Source: Allomuricauda sp. ARW1Y1 (GTDB lineage: Bacteria > Bacteroidota > Bacteroidia > Flavobacteriales > Flavobacteriaceae). From it: a stretch of 64,000 bases of DNA. A program made the translations under genes and the position numbers. A model generated the notes under the pieces. The model did not search any database, was not told the DNA's origin, and was given only the letters and a program-made list of their open reading frames with translations. This document shows positions 8,876 to 18,317 of this stretch, in pieces. The stretch covers positions 248,001 through 312,000 of the forward strand of contig NZ_JACBZU010000004.1 of assembly GCF_013407935.1 (NCBI RefSeq), written 5' to 3'. How positions within the stretch are numbered: position 1 is the stretch's first letter; every line of letters starts with the position of its first letter.

Positions 8876-10210
8876 CTACAAATTTTTTACGGCGTTTTTA
8901 AATTGGTCTCCCCTATCCTCATAGTTTTTGAACAGGTCAAAACTGGCACATGCCGGCGAGAGCAATACGGCATCCCCTCGTTCCGCTATCTTATAGGCCA
9001 CTTTCACGGCTTCTTGCATGGAATAGGTCTCAACCATGAGGTCTATCACATTCCCAAAAGCATCAATCAATTTGGAATTGTCGGCACCCAAGCAAACAAT
9101 GGCCTTAACTTTTTCTCGCACCAAAGGCATCAATTCCGCATAGTCATTTCCTTTATCAACTCCGCCCACAATCCAAACAATGGGTTTTTTAATCCCGTCC
9201 AAAGCATAATACGTAGCGTTTACGTTAGTGGCTTTTGAATCGTTGATGTATTCCACATGATTGATCTTCAACACCTTTTCCAATCTATGGGGTACGCCCT
9301 GAAACGATTGAATACTGTCGCGAATGGCCTCTTTTCTGACCTTCACCAACATGGCAGCCATACTTGCGGCCATAGTGTTTTTTACGTTGTGCTGACCTTC
9401 CAAGGCCAAAATATCTTCACTCATTTCCAAGGTTTTATGTTCTAATTTTATTTTTATCGTTTTGTCTTCCAACCAAGCTCCCTCTTCCAATTTCCGTTTT
9501 ACCGAAAAGGGCACCAATTTGGATTGAATAGGGTGCTTTTTCAATGCTTCCCGAATCACTTCATCATCTGCGTCATAAATCAAGTAATCGTTGGCATCTT
9601 GATTCATGGCTATCCTACATTTGGATGCGATATAGTTCTCAAATTTGTACTCATATCGGTCCAAATGGTCGGGCGTGATATTGGTGATCATGGCGATATG
9701 CGGTTTAAAATCTACAATACCGTCCAACTGAAAACTGCTTATCTCCAACACATAGTGGTCAAAGTCCTTTTCAGCCACCATTTTGGCGTAACTGTCACCG
9801 ATGTTCCCTGCCATACCCACATTTAGCCCCCCATTTTTTAGAAGGTGATAGGTAAGCATGGTAGTGGTGGTTTTTCCGTTACTTCCTGTGATTCCAATCA
9901 AAGAGGCATCCGTATATTTCGATGCAAATTCAATTTCCGAAATCACGGGCACCCCTTTTTCGACCAGGGCTTTTACCAATGGCACCGAATCAGGAATACC
10001 TGGACTTTTCATCACCAGGTCAGCATTTAAAATTTTGGCTTCGGTATGCTCACCAGATTCCCATTCAATCTCAAAATGTTCAAGAACTTCTTTATATTTT
10101 TCTTGGATTTCGCCTTTGTCCGAAACAAAGACCTCAAATCCTTTTTGCTTTCCCAAAATGGCAGTTCCAACGCCACTTTCTCCTCCTCCGAGTATCACCA
10201 AACGACCCAT
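8876..10210 (-). CDS. murD: UDP-N-acetylmuramoylalanine--D-glutamate ligase
   Basis: Cytosolic ligase adding D-Glu to UDP-MurNAc-L-Ala. The 444-residue protein starts with the nucleotide-binding fold LVILGGGESGVGTA and has the Mur ligase ATP loop GITGSNGKTTT (106-116), then YINDSKATNVNATYYAL and the C-terminal LLSPACASFDLFKNYEDRG that is typical of MurD. It lies 2 bp after mraY and 3 bp before ftsW. Confidence 0.97.
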   Translation of the reverse strand: MGRLVILGGGESGVGTAILGKQKGFEVFVSDKGEIQEKYKEVLEHFEIEWESGEHTEAKILNADLVMKSPGIPDSVPLVKALVEKGVPVISEIEFASKYTDASLIGITGSNGKTTTTMLTYHLLKNGGLNVGMAGNIGDSYAKMVAEKDFDHYVLEISSFQLDGIVDFKPHIAMITNITPDHLDRYEYKFENYIASKCRIAMNQDANDYLIYDADDEVIREALKKHPIQSKLVPFSVKRKLEEGAWLEDKTIKIKLEHKTLEMSEDILALEGQHNVKNTMAASMAAMLVKVRKEAIRDSIQSFQGVPHRLEKVLKINHVEYINDSKATNVNATYYALDGIKKPIVWIVGGVDKGNDYAELMPLVREKVKAIVCLGADNSKLIDAFGNVIDLMVETYSMQEAVKVAYKIAERGDAVLLSPACASFDLFKNYEDRGDQFKNAVKNL

Positions 10211-10212
10211 GG

Positions 10213-11433
10213 TTATCGAATTTTAAGGGTAACGATACTGATGATGGCCAGCATGATTCCGATAATCCAAAAACGGGTCACTATTTTACTCTCGTGATAG
10301 GATTTTTTCTGATAATGATGGTGCAATGGCGCCATCAAGAATATGCGCTTACCTTCTCCGTACTTCTTCTTGGTATGTTTGAAATACCCCACCTGTAGCA
10401 TTACGGATAAGGACTCAGCAAAGAAGATTCCGCATAAAATGGGAATCAATAGTTCCTTTCTAACAATAATGGCGATTACGGCAATGACGCCCCCGATGGT
10501 CAAGCTGCCCGTATCTCCCATAAATACTTGTGCGGGAAAGGTGTTGTACCATAAAAAGCCCACCAAGGCACCAGCGAAGGCGGCAATGAACACCACTAAT
10601 TCCCCCACGCGAGGGATGTAGAAAATATCGAGATAGCCCGAGAACAGTATGTTTCCAGATATCCAGGCAAAAATCCCAAGGGTCAATACTATAATTGCCG
10701 ATGAACCTGCTGCCAGTCCGTCGATGCCATCGGTCAAATTTGCACCGTTGGATACGGCTGTCACGATCAAAATCACAACGGGAATAAAAATGAGCCACGC
10801 ATAGTCTTCCGCTCCTTCACCCATCCATGAAATGAAATCGGCATAATCGAGCTCATTGTTCTTGAAAAATGGGACATTGGTCCGGAGTGTTTTGGTCTCC
10901 TTACCAAAAACCTGCTCTACTTGAAAACTCTTGGTTATGGTGGTGGTGTCCTTCTCTTTGATGGTTACCTCTGGGTGGAAATAGAGGGTCAGCCCAACAA
11001 TCAGTCCCAAACCTACTTGGCCCATCACTTTAAACCTTCCTTTCAGCCCCTGTTTGTCCTTTTTAAAGATTTTGATATAGTCGTCGATAAACCCGATGAT
11101 GCCCATCCAAATGGTGGTTACGATCAAAAGGATGACATAAATATTTTTAATATCAGCAAAAAGAATTACGGGCAATAGGGTCGAGATGATGATGATCAAC
11201 CCACCCATGGTAGGGGTTCCCGCTTTTTGTTGCTGCCCTTCCAAGCCAAGGTCGCGAATGCTTTCGCCTATTTGTTTTTTCTGAAGGAAAACAATGATTC
11301 GCTTTCCGTAGACCATCGCTATCAACAGGGACAACAACACGGACATGGCCGCCCTGAAGGTGAGGAACTGAAAAAGTCCCGCTCCGGGAAGCTGGTATTG
11401 TTTCTCTAGATATTCGAACAAATAGTATAGCAT
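10213..11433 (-). CDS. mraY: Phospho-N-acetylmuramoyl-pentapeptide transferase
   Basis: Integral membrane enzyme that transfers phospho-MurNAc-pentapeptide to undecaprenyl phosphate, giving lipid I. At 406 residues with ~10 membrane segments it is somewhat longer than the E. coli enzyme because of a periplasmic-looking insertion around [19 protein letters not shown], common in Bacteroidota. The family signatures FIDDYIKI and [12 protein letters not shown] and the C-terminal [11 protein letters not shown] are all present. Confidence 0.97.
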   Translation of the reverse strand: MLYYLFEYLEKQYQLPGAGLFQFLTFRAAMSVLLSLLIAMVYGKRIIVFLQKKQIGESIRDLGLEGQQQKAGTPTMGGLIIIISTLLPVILFADIKNIYVILLIVTTIWMGIIGFIDDYIKIFKKDKQGLKGRFKVMGQVGLGLIVGLTLYFHPEVTIKEKDTTTITKSFQVEQVFGKETKTLRTNVPFFKNNELDYADFISWMGEGAEDYAWLIFIPVVILIVTAVSNGANLTDGIDGLAAGSSAIIVLTLGIFAWISGNILFSGYLDIFYIPRVGELVVFIAAFAGALVGFLWYNTFPAQVFMGDTGSLTIGGVIAVIAIIVRKELLIPILCGIFFAESLSVMLQVGYFKHTKKKYGEGKRIFLMAPLHHHYQKKSYHESKIVTRFWIIGIMLAIISIVTLKIR

Positions 11434-11441
11434 GGACTACA

Positions 11442-12905
11442 TTACTTTTTTAGGCTTTCCAGCGCTTCTTTTACTTCTTTGAAATCGTCAAACTCTACAC
11501 GGACGCCATTGGTCTCTTGATAGGTTTCGTGGCCTTTTCCCGCCACTAGGATAATATCGTTGGGCACCGCCAATTTGCAGGCAGTCTTTATCGCTTGTCT
11601 TCTATTTTCAATGGACAATACTTTTCGAGCGTTCTGGGCCTCCACTCCCGCCTCCATCTCTTCGATGATGGTTGTGGGCGATTCGGTCCGAGGGTTGTCC
11701 GAAGTAAATATGGCGTGATTGCTCATTTCTGATGCGATATGACCCATAACCGGACGCTTAGACTTGTCACGGTCACCACCACACCCCACTACGGTGATGA
11801 CGTTTTCATTTCCAGTCCTCAATGCATTGATGGTTATCAACACATTTTTTAGTGCATCCGGCGTATGGGCATAATCAACAATAGCCGTTATTTTATCTTT
11901 TGATATGTAATATTGAAACCTGCCATCCACATTCTCCAACTCGCTCATCAATCTCAGGATCTCCATTTTTTCGAGTCCCAAAATATCCGCAGTGGCATAA
12001 ATGGCCAGTAAATTGTACGCATTGAAATCCCCTATCAACTTGGTCCACAACTCATTGTCATCAACCTTTAACAACTGACCATTGAATTGCTTTTCCAAAA
12101 TTTGGGCCCTGTAATCGGCAAAGGATTTTAATGCGTAGGTATATTTTTTGGCCTTGGTGTTCTGTAGCATCACCAAACCATTTTTATCATCGATATTGAC
12201 CAAGGCAAATGCCTTTTTGGACAGTCCATCGAACAACTTTTTCTTGGTGTCCCTATACTCGGCAAAGGTTTTATGGTAATCCAAATGATCGTGGGACAAA
12301 TTGGTAAAAATGGCCCCTTCAAAATGCAATCCTTCGGCCCTTTTTTGATGGATTCCATGAGAGCTCACTTCCATAAAACAGAACTCCACTCCAACCTCGT
12401 TCATTTTGGATAGATAGTTGTTGATGGTGAGCACATCGGGAGTGGTGTGGGTAGCCTTGTATTCCTTGTCATCCACCAACACTTTGATGGTGGAGATCAA
12501 TCCCACCTTGAATCCAGCTTTCTTGAACAAATTGTACAAGAGTGTGGTCACTGTTGTCTTTCCATTGGTACCTGTTACCCCGACCAGTTTCAGGTTCTTG
12601 GATGGGTTACCGTAAAAATTGGAAGCGATTACGGCCAGGGCACTGTTGCAATTGTCTACCTGCAAATAGGTGACGCCGTTCACCATGAGCTCGGGCAGTT
12701 CCTCACAAACGATGGCCCTAGCCCCTGAGTCTACGGCTTTTTGGATAAAGTCATGACCATCGGCCACAGTACCACGTATGGCCACGAACACATCATCCAT
12801 CTCCACCTTTCGGGAATCAAAATGCACATCGTTCACCATCACATTGGTATCCCCGCTCACTGCAGAGAGACTTACTCCATATAATATGTCCTTCAATAAC
12901 TTCAT
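11442..12905 (-). CDS. murE: UDP-MurNAc-tripeptide synthetase MurE (meso-diaminopimelate type)
   Basis: Cytosolic ligase adding the third residue of the stem peptide. The 487-residue protein has the ATP loop GVTGTNGKTTVT (109-120) and the motif DNPR at 403-406. DNPR is the established mark of enzymes that choose meso-diaminopimelate over lysine, so this organism should have Dap-type peptidoglycan. The start overlaps the ftsI stop by 4 bp. No murF is present nearby. Confidence 0.97.
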   Translation of the reverse strand: MKLLKDILYGVSLSAVSGDTNVMVNDVHFDSRKVEMDDVFVAIRGTVADGHDFIQKAVDSGARAIVCEELPELMVNGVTYLQVDNCNSALAVIASNFYGNPSKNLKLVGVTGTNGKTTVTTLLYNLFKKAGFKVGLISTIKVLVDDKEYKATHTTPDVLTINNYLSKMNEVGVEFCFMEVSSHGIHQKRAEGLHFEGAIFTNLSHDHLDYHKTFAEYRDTKKKLFDGLSKKAFALVNIDDKNGLVMLQNTKAKKYTYALKSFADYRAQILEKQFNGQLLKVDDNELWTKLIGDFNAYNLLAIYATADILGLEKMEILRLMSELENVDGRFQYYISKDKITAIVDYAHTPDALKNVLITINALRTGNENVITVVGCGGDRDKSKRPVMGHIASEMSNHAIFTSDNPRTESPTTIIEEMEAGVEAQNARKVLSIENRRQAIKTACKLAVPNDIILVAGKGHETYQETNGVRVEFDDFKEVKEALESLKK

Positions 12906-14911
12906 GAAAGCTCCAATACTATTTTTTTGACCTGTTTGATGCTGGTCCCTTGATTCACTGATTGATTTTTAACCTTTCCATTACCGTGCACCTCCACTTC
13001 TATTCCCAAATTTTCCAAAAGTGAAACGGCATCCATTCCGCTCATTCCTCGAAGATTGGGGACTGTACTGTGCTTTTTCTGCACTTGGGCAAAGTATTGT
13101 TTGTAGGCTTCATCCAGCTTTTTGTCCTCTATCAGTTTGCTGTCCACCTCATCGACCATGGGGGAAATGGCATGGATCTTTTGTGCCATGGACTTGAATA
13201 CGGGGCCCGATACATCGGCTCCGTAGTAGCCCTCTTCCTTATCCGGCTCATGGATTACCACGATACAGGAATACTTAGGGTTGTCTGCAGGAAAATATCC
13301 GGCAAAGGAGGAGATGTAGGCCAACTTGTCCGGGTTCTTCTCCACATAATTCTTTTGCGTAGTACCGGTTTTGCCAGCCATGGAAAAGTTTTTGGAGTAT
13401 AGCTTATGGCCTGTACCATAATCCTTTTCCACTACATCCTTTAAAAGTTGTTGCGCTTTTTTTACGGTTTCCTTGGAACAGATAGAGGGATTGAGCACCT
13501 CTCGGTCAAATCGCTTGACCACCTTGTTTCCCTCCCGTACTTCCTGTATCAATCGGGGCTTTACATATGCACCATCGTTGGCAATGGCATTGTAAAAGGC
13601 CAAGGTCTGAATGGGAGTAAGGGATACCTCGTACCCATGCGACATCCATCCTAAGGAGATTCCGGACCATCCTTTATCTCCAGGATATCGAATGACGGGG
13701 TCGCCCTCGCCTATGATGGGAAGATCTAATTTTTTATGAAGGCCCATGTTCATCAAGCGGTTGACGAATTTTTCGGGCTGCTCCTTGTAATTTTCATGAA
13801 TGATTTTGGCAAAAGCCGTGTTGGAAGAAACAGCAAAGGCCTCTGCTACAGAAATCTTTCCGTATCCGCCCCATTTGGAATCCTTTACTACACCATCATA
13901 AATACGGTAGCGTCCCTTTTCCGTATCAATTACGGTACTCGTATCGACCACCTTATCTTCCAAGGCGGCCACCATGGACATCAATTTAAAGGTAGAACCG
14001 GGCTCGTGGGATTCCCCGACGGCATAGTTCAATTTTTCATAATATTTTCCTTCGGAAGTACGTCCCAAGTTGGAAATCGCCTTGATTTCACCCGTCTCCG
14101 TTTCCATGACCACCACACAACCGTGGTCGGCCTTATACTTTTCTAGCTGTTTTAGCAATTCGTGGTGGGCAATATCCTGTATGTTGATGTCGATCGTAGA
14201 CACCACATCGAGCCCATCCTTGGGCTCCACTATATTGTCCAGACCTACGGGCTTCCATTGTCCCTTGGCTATTTTTTGCTTCAATCGCTTCCCTTCTTTG
14301 CCCCTCAAATAGGTTTCCCCAAAGGCACCGTCCAACCCAACTCGGGTATAGTACCCATTTTCATCTACGCGCTCGTAGCCGATACTCCTGGCAGCCATTT
14401 TCCCCAACGGATATTCACGTACCACACGATGGGTCTCAATAAAACCACCCTTGTATGGACCCAAGTTGAACAAAGGAAACTGTTTGATGCGCACATAATC
14501 CAAATAGCCAATGTTTCGGGCCACTAATTTGTAGCGGTTGCCATTGGCACGTGCTTTACGGAACAACTGACGATAATAAGAGGAAGGCCTATTGAACATA
14601 TTGCCCAACGAATCGGAAAGCGCCCCCACGTAGTTCTCGAAATTTTCTTGGGAGACCGTCTGGGCATCAAATCGAATCTCATATTTGGGAACCGATGCGG
14701 CCAGCAAACTACCATCTTCCGAATAAAGGTTTCCGCGATTGGGCTCAATGGTGAACATCTTTTCGGTCTTGCTCAGGGCGAGCTCCTTGTACTTTTCGCC
14801 TTGCACCATTTGAATATCCACCAACTTTACCACTACGGCAATGGCCAAAACAAGAAGTCCCCCGGCTACGAGGTACAGTCTGTTCATGATATTTTTTTCC
14901 GTAATGGCCAC
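12902..14911 (-). CDS. ftsI: Septal transpeptidase FtsI (class B PBP with PASTA domain)
   Basis: Class B penicillin-binding protein cross-linking septal peptidoglycan. A short cytoplasmic tail is followed by a membrane anchor (about residues 12-30), a dimerisation domain, and a transpeptidase domain with STFK (306-309, nucleophile Ser306), SSN (362-364) and KTG (514-516). A single PASTA domain closes the protein (about 614-669), usual for Bacteroidota and absent from E. coli FtsI. The start is GTG at 14911, overlapping the ftsL TAG by one base; an ATG eight codons later is possible but would shorten the conserved N-terminus. Confidence 0.96.
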   Translation of the reverse strand: MAITEKNIMNRLYLVAGGLLVLAIAVVVKLVDIQMVQGEKYKELALSKTEKMFTIEPNRGNLYSEDGSLLAASVPKYEIRFDAQTVSQENFENYVGALSDSLGNMFNRPSSYYRQLFRKARANGNRYKLVARNIGYLDYVRIKQFPLFNLGPYKGGFIETHRVVREYPLGKMAARSIGYERVDENGYYTRVGLDGAFGETYLRGKEGKRLKQKIAKGQWKPVGLDNIVEPKDGLDVVSTIDINIQDIAHHELLKQLEKYKADHGCVVVMETETGEIKAISNLGRTSEGKYYEKLNYAVGESHEPGSTFKLMSMVAALEDKVVDTSTVIDTEKGRYRIYDGVVKDSKWGGYGKISVAEAFAVSSNTAFAKIIHENYKEQPEKFVNRLMNMGLHKKLDLPIIGEGDPVIRYPGDKGWSGISLGWMSHGYEVSLTPIQTLAFYNAIANDGAYVKPRLIQEVREGNKVVKRFDREVLNPSICSKETVKKAQQLLKDVVEKDYGTGHKLYSKNFSMAGKTGTTQKNYVEKNPDKLAYISSFAGYFPADNPKYSCIVVIHEPDKEEGYYGADVSGPVFKSMAQKIHAISPMVDEVDSKLIEDKKLDEAYKQYFAQVQKKHSTVPNLRGMSGMDAVSLLENLGIEVEVHGNGKVKNQSVNQGTSIKQVKKIVLELS

Positions 14912-15228
14912 TATTCCGCTGATTTAACTTTGATTTTTTTGGGTGGGTTTTGTGATGGCGCCAATCCTTTTTCGGCCACCACTTCCCGCAAGGTCGATTC
15001 GAGTTTCAATTGTTGCACGCTGGAACGGGCCTCGAAAAACTCACTTTTGAGTTTTCTCACCTCTTCGTTCAACTCGGCAATCTCCAGCACTTTTTTATCG
15101 GCATTGTGACTACTGGAAATCATCAGTGCCGCCAAGAAAGAGGCAAACAATAGGAACATCCAGTTCTTGGGAGCATCCCCGCTCACCAAAAACTTTCCTT
15201 TCAGTATGTCCAGTAATCCTTTTCTCAT
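14911..15228 (-). CDS. ftsL: FtsL-like cell division protein
   Basis: A 105-residue bitopic protein: a short cytoplasmic tail, a membrane segment at about residues 22-40 (NWMFLLFASFLAALMISS) and a periplasmic heptad-rich helix (AELNEEVRKLKSEFFEARSS) that could form a coiled coil with FtsB. Sequence conservation in FtsL is poor, so the call rests on size, topology and position between rsmH and ftsI. It overlaps the ftsI start by one base. Confidence 0.85.
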   Translation of the reverse strand: MRKGLLDILKGKFLVSGDAPKNWMFLLFASFLAALMISSSHNADKKVLEIAELNEEVRKLKSEFFEARSSVQQLKLESTLREVVAEKGLAPSQNPPKKIKVKSAE

Positions 15229-15246
15229 TTCATATTCGTTTTATCG

Positions 15247-15267
15247 TTCCCACGTAGGCGGGAATCT
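15247..15267. repeat. Short intergenic palindrome between rsmH and ftsL
   Basis: TTCCCACGTAGGCGGGAA is an imperfect inverted repeat filling most of the 41-bp rsmH-ftsL spacer. Elements with TTCCCGCC...GGCGGGAA arms recur between genes in many Flavobacteriaceae (general knowledge). No second copy was seen here. Confidence 0.5.
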
Positions 15268-15269
15268 AG

Positions 15270-16172
15270 CTATATGCGCTCCGCAATCCGAAGCTTTGCA
15301 CTTCGCGCCCTATTATTTTGGGCTATTTCTTCTGCTGATGGCGTAATCAATCCTCCGACTTTTTTTAAGGGCACATCAATGTTTCCATAAAAATCCTTTT
15401 CCGGCTCACCATCGAATCTTCCTGCCCGGATGAATCGTTTGGCCAATCTATCCTCCAAAGAGTGATAGCTGATGACGCTCAATCTCCCACCTTCCTTCAA
15501 CACCGCAGGCACCTGCTCAAAAAATTCCTTGAGCACCTCAATCTCTTGGTTGACCTCAATCCGAATGGCCTGATAGATCTGCGCCAAAATTTTATTCTCT
15601 TTCATTTTGGGCAAAAACTTGTTCAACACCTTTTTAAGGTCATCCGTAGTTTTGATGGGCTCTTCCGACCTAGCCTCAACTATGGTCTTGGCCATGGCGT
15701 TGGCATTTCGCAACTCGCCATATTGAAAAAGAACCGATGCTAAATCTTCTTGGGAATAGGTGTTCACCACCTGATAGGCCGATAGTTCACTGCTTTTGTC
15801 CATCCGCATATCCAAATCCGCATTAAAACGGATGGAAAAACCACGTTCGGCCTCATCGAACTGATGGGATGAAACGCCAAAATCTGCCAAGATTCCATCA
15901 ACTTTCCGAATGCCATAGAACTTTAAAAACTGTTTGAGGTAGCGAAAGTTCTGATTGATCAATTGAAACCGGTCATCTTCCAATGCATTCTGCAAAGCGT
16001 CTTCATCTTGATCAAAGGCGAACAATTTTCCGCCATCGCCCAATCTTTTCAAAATTTCTTTGGAGTGCCCTCCGCCACCAAAAGTGACATCCACATACAC
16101 TCCATCTTTTTTTATGTTCAATCCGTCAACCGACTCATGCAACAGCACCGGATTGTGGTATGCACTATTCAT
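15270..16172 (-). CDS. rsmH: 16S rRNA (cytosine(1402)-N(4))-methyltransferase RsmH (MraW)
   Basis: SAM-dependent methyltransferase modifying C1402 in the ribosomal P site. I chose the ATG at 16172 (MNSAYHNPVLLHESV, 300 residues), which matches the conserved N-terminus; a longer frame to 16280 would lie inside mraZ. The SAM loop VDVTFGGGGHSKEIL, the ADFGVSSHQFD block and the C-terminal PSAEEIAQNNRARSAKLR are visible. The start overlaps the mraZ stop by 8 bp. Confidence 0.96.
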   Translation of the reverse strand: MNSAYHNPVLLHESVDGLNIKKDGVYVDVTFGGGGHSKEILKRLGDGGKLFAFDQDEDALQNALEDDRFQLINQNFRYLKQFLKFYGIRKVDGILADFGVSSHQFDEAERGFSIRFNADLDMRMDKSSELSAYQVVNTYSQEDLASVLFQYGELRNANAMAKTIVEARSEEPIKTTDDLKKVLNKFLPKMKENKILAQIYQAIRIEVNQEIEVLKEFFEQVPAVLKEGGRLSVISYHSLEDRLAKRFIRAGRFDGEPEKDFYGNIDVPLKKVGGLITPSAEEIAQNNRARSAKLRIAERI

Positions 16173-16620
16173 CGTCGTCAAAAATCTCCTCGGCCAGGTC
16201 GGCATAATCCTTCTCTCCTTCCGCCAAGACTTTTTCGTACATATCCTTGTTCCAAATCTCGATTTTATCAAAAACCGCATTCAGCACCACTTCCTTATCT
16301 ATCGCGGCAAAATCAACGAGGTTCTTTGGAATTTGTAGTCGTCCGGAATCGCCATCTATACTGACCTCCTTCATGCCTGCCACAAAATTTCTCACAAAAG
16401 CATCGTACTTTCGGTTGATTTTGCTTTTCTTCATCACCTTCTGCATCAACACATCAAACTCGGCCTTTGGGTACAACTCCAAACACTGCTGAAATACCGA
16501 CCGCTTGATCACGAACCCATCCTTGATCACGGGCAATAGCTGATTCTTCAAAGAAATGGGCAGTAACACCCTTCCTTTGAAGTCCGCTTTGCAATCATGT
16601 TGTCCGATGATATGGGTCAC
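16165..16620 (-). CDS. mraZ: Transcriptional regulator MraZ
   Basis: First gene of the dcw cluster. The 151-residue protein is two tandem AbrB/SpoVT-type swapped-hairpin domains. The first has DFKGRVLLPISLKNQL and the second SIDGDSGRLQIPKNLVDFAAI, each near the usual DxxGRxxxP pattern. In other bacteria MraZ forms a ring and represses its own operon by binding direct repeats upstream; a matching repeat array lies at 16670-16714. Confidence 0.95.
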   Translation of the reverse strand: MTHIIGQHDCKADFKGRVLLPISLKNQLLPVIKDGFVIKRSVFQQCLELYPKAEFDVLMQKVMKKSKINRKYDAFVRNFVAGMKEVSIDGDSGRLQIPKNLVDFAAIDKEVVLNAVFDKIEIWNKDMYEKVLAEGEKDYADLAEEIFDDDE

Positions 16621-16649
16621 TAGAAATCAATTGGTTAGTTAATACAACT

Positions 16650-16657
16650 CAAATATA
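16650..16657 (-). promoter_or_regulatory. Candidate -7 promoter element of mraZ
   Basis: TATATTTG on the minus strand matches the Bacteroidota TAnnTTTG -7 consensus, 30 bp upstream of the mraZ start. The MraZ-box-like repeats lie just upstream, over the expected -33 region. A clear TTTG -33 element is not seen. Confidence 0.55.
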
Positions 16658-16669
16658 TAGATTTTATTT

Positions 16670-16714
16670 CCACATTTCTCCACTAAACACCACTTTTGTT
16701 AATAAATTCTCCAC
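16670..16714 (-). promoter_or_regulatory. Candidate MraZ operator: four GTGG repeats with 10/10/21-bp period
   Basis: On the minus strand GTGG occurs at 16714-16711, 16693-16690, 16683-16680 and 16673-16670. The spacings are 21, 10 and 10 bp, so all lie on one face of the helix. Known MraZ boxes are short G-rich direct repeats with ~10-bp period upstream of mraZ. Position over the -33 region of the mraZ promoter suits autorepression. Confidence 0.6.
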
Positions 16715-16851
16715 TTTTAGACGAAAAGCACATCTTCTTACCCTCAAATGGAAGCTGAGTTTTCTTATTGATGGGAAATGTGTTTTGTCCGGAATTGAAA
16801 AACTTCTATCGGTTATGTTAAAAACCTAAAATCTTTGTGATATGAAATTCC

Positions 16852-16859
16852 TATATTTG
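16852..16859 (+). promoter_or_regulatory. Candidate -7 promoter element of the hydrolase-engB pair
   Basis: TATATTTG, matching TAnnTTTG, lies 26 bp before the hydrolase ATG. TTTG is present upstream, but only 14 bp away, shorter than usual. Confidence 0.45.
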
Positions 16860-16885
16860 CCCCTCTTAGTACCAACTGACTATAG

Positions 16886-17650
16886 ATGGAAGAGCACTTA
16901 ATTGAGGACGGGAAATACCGCTATATAGAAAAGGGAGAAGGTACTCCCATGATCATATTACACGGTTTGATGGGAGGATTGAGCAACTTCCAAGGCGTCT
17001 CTGAATATTTCCCTCAAAAGGGCTACAAGGTTCTAATCCCCGAATTACCTATTTACGACATGCCCCTTCTAAAGACCACGGTAAAGAATTTTGCCAATTT
17101 TTTGGAGGGTTTCATTGAGCACAAAGGACTAAAGGATGTTATTCTATTAGGTAACTCACTTGGTGGACACATTGGGCTTTTGCATACCAAAATGTTCCCG
17201 AAAATGGTCAAGGCGTTGGTAATTACGGGTAGTTCCGGACTCTATGAAAGTGCCATGGGCGATGGTTACCCAAAGCGCGGTGACTATGAGTTCATCAAGA
17301 AAAAGGCAGAGGATGTTTTCTACGACCCAAAAGTAGCTACCAAGGAGATTGTGGACGAAGTCTTTGCAACGGTAAACGATCGGATGAAACTGGTAAAAAC
17401 GTTGGCCATTGCCAAGAGTGCAATCCGCCACAACATGGCAAAGGATTTACCACATATGCACACGCCAACCTGTATTATTTGGGGAGAGAACGATACGGTT
17501 ACCCCGCCAAACGTGGCCAAGGAATTCCACGAGCTTTTACCGGACTCCGACCTATTTTGGATAGAAAAATGTGGCCACGCCCCTATGATGGAGCACCCCA
17601 ATGACTTTAACCGAATTCTGGAAGCTTGGCTGAAAAAGCGTAACTTCTAG
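16886..17650 (+). CDS. Alpha/beta hydrolase
   Basis: A 254-residue cytosolic alpha/beta-hydrolase. Visible elements are the oxyanion-hole stretch ILHGLMGG, the nucleophile elbow GNSLGG with Ser91, the acid loop WGENDTVTPP and the catalytic His in KCGHAPMMEHP near residue 235. The substrate cannot be read from the sequence; relatives include esterases and C-C bond hydrolases. It ends 2 bp before engB, and this hydrolase-engB pairing next to mraZ is common in Flavobacteriaceae (from memory). Confidence 0.85.
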   Translation: MEEHLIEDGKYRYIEKGEGTPMIILHGLMGGLSNFQGVSEYFPQKGYKVLIPELPIYDMPLLKTTVKNFANFLEGFIEHKGLKDVILLGNSLGGHIGLLHTKMFPKMVKALVITGSSGLYESAMGDGYPKRGDYEFIKKKAEDVFYDPKVATKEIVDEVFATVNDRMKLVKTLAIAKSAIRHNMAKDLPHMHTPTCIIWGENDTVTPPNVAKEFHELLPDSDLFWIEKCGHAPMMEHPNDFNRILEAWLKKRNF

Positions 17651-17652
17651 GC

Positions 17653-18264
17653 ATGAAAATCACCTCGGCAGATTTTGTAATGAGCAACTCCAATGTTGCC
17701 AAATGCCCCAATGAACCGTTGCCCGAATATGCGTTTATAGGAAGATCCAATGTGGGAAAATCTTCCCTGATCAATATGCTGGTAGAGCGCAAGGCGTTGG
17801 CCAAAACCTCGGGCAGACCGGGCAAAACGCAGCTCATCAACCACTTTAAGATCAACAACAATTGGTTTTTGGTGGACTTGCCGGGATATGGCTATGCCCG
17901 TGTCTCCAAAAAAGACAAAAAGACCTTTCAAAAATATATCACCGAGTATTTCCAAAAGCGCAAACAACTGGTCTGCGGTTTTGTTCTGGTCGATATACGC
18001 CACGAACCACAACCGGTGGATCTGGAATTTATGGAATGGTTGGGTACCAACCAGATTCCCTTTGCCATCATTTTTACAAAAGCGGACAAGTTAAAGCCCA
18101 ATGCGATTGAACGACAGGTGAATGCTTATCTGCAAAAACTGTTGGAAGGTGCTTGGGAAGAAGCTCCTCCACATTTTACCACTTCATCGAGCAACCGAAT
18201 GGGAAGGGAAGAGCTTTTGGATTTTATCGATGGTATTAATCAAGACTTTTTCAGCAATACCTGA
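17653..18264 (+). CDS. engB: Ribosome biogenesis GTPase EngB (YihA/YsxC)
   Basis: Essential GTPase for late assembly of the large ribosomal subunit. The 203-residue protein has the P-loop GRSNVGKSS (30-38), switch II VDLPGYGYA, the guanine motif FTKADK and a G5-like TTSSSNRMGREELL. Length and motifs are standard. It is likely co-transcribed with the upstream hydrolase. Confidence 0.96.
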   Translation: MKITSADFVMSNSNVAKCPNEPLPEYAFIGRSNVGKSSLINMLVERKALAKTSGRPGKTQLINHFKINNNWFLVDLPGYGYARVSKKDKKTFQKYITEYFQKRKQLVCGFVLVDIRHEPQPVDLEFMEWLGTNQIPFAIIFTKADKLKPNAIERQVNAYLQKLLEGAWEEAPPHFTTSSSNRMGREELLDFIDGINQDFFSNT

Positions 18265-18317
18265 TTGGATTTTCCGAGAAGCTGTCAAATCAACAGTTTT
18301 CTTGCTAGCTTTAAGGC

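Noticed and set aside
16173..16280. Upstream extension of rsmH to position 16280
   Set aside because: The added 36 residues are the mraZ reading region in another frame; the conserved RsmH N-terminus starts at 16172.
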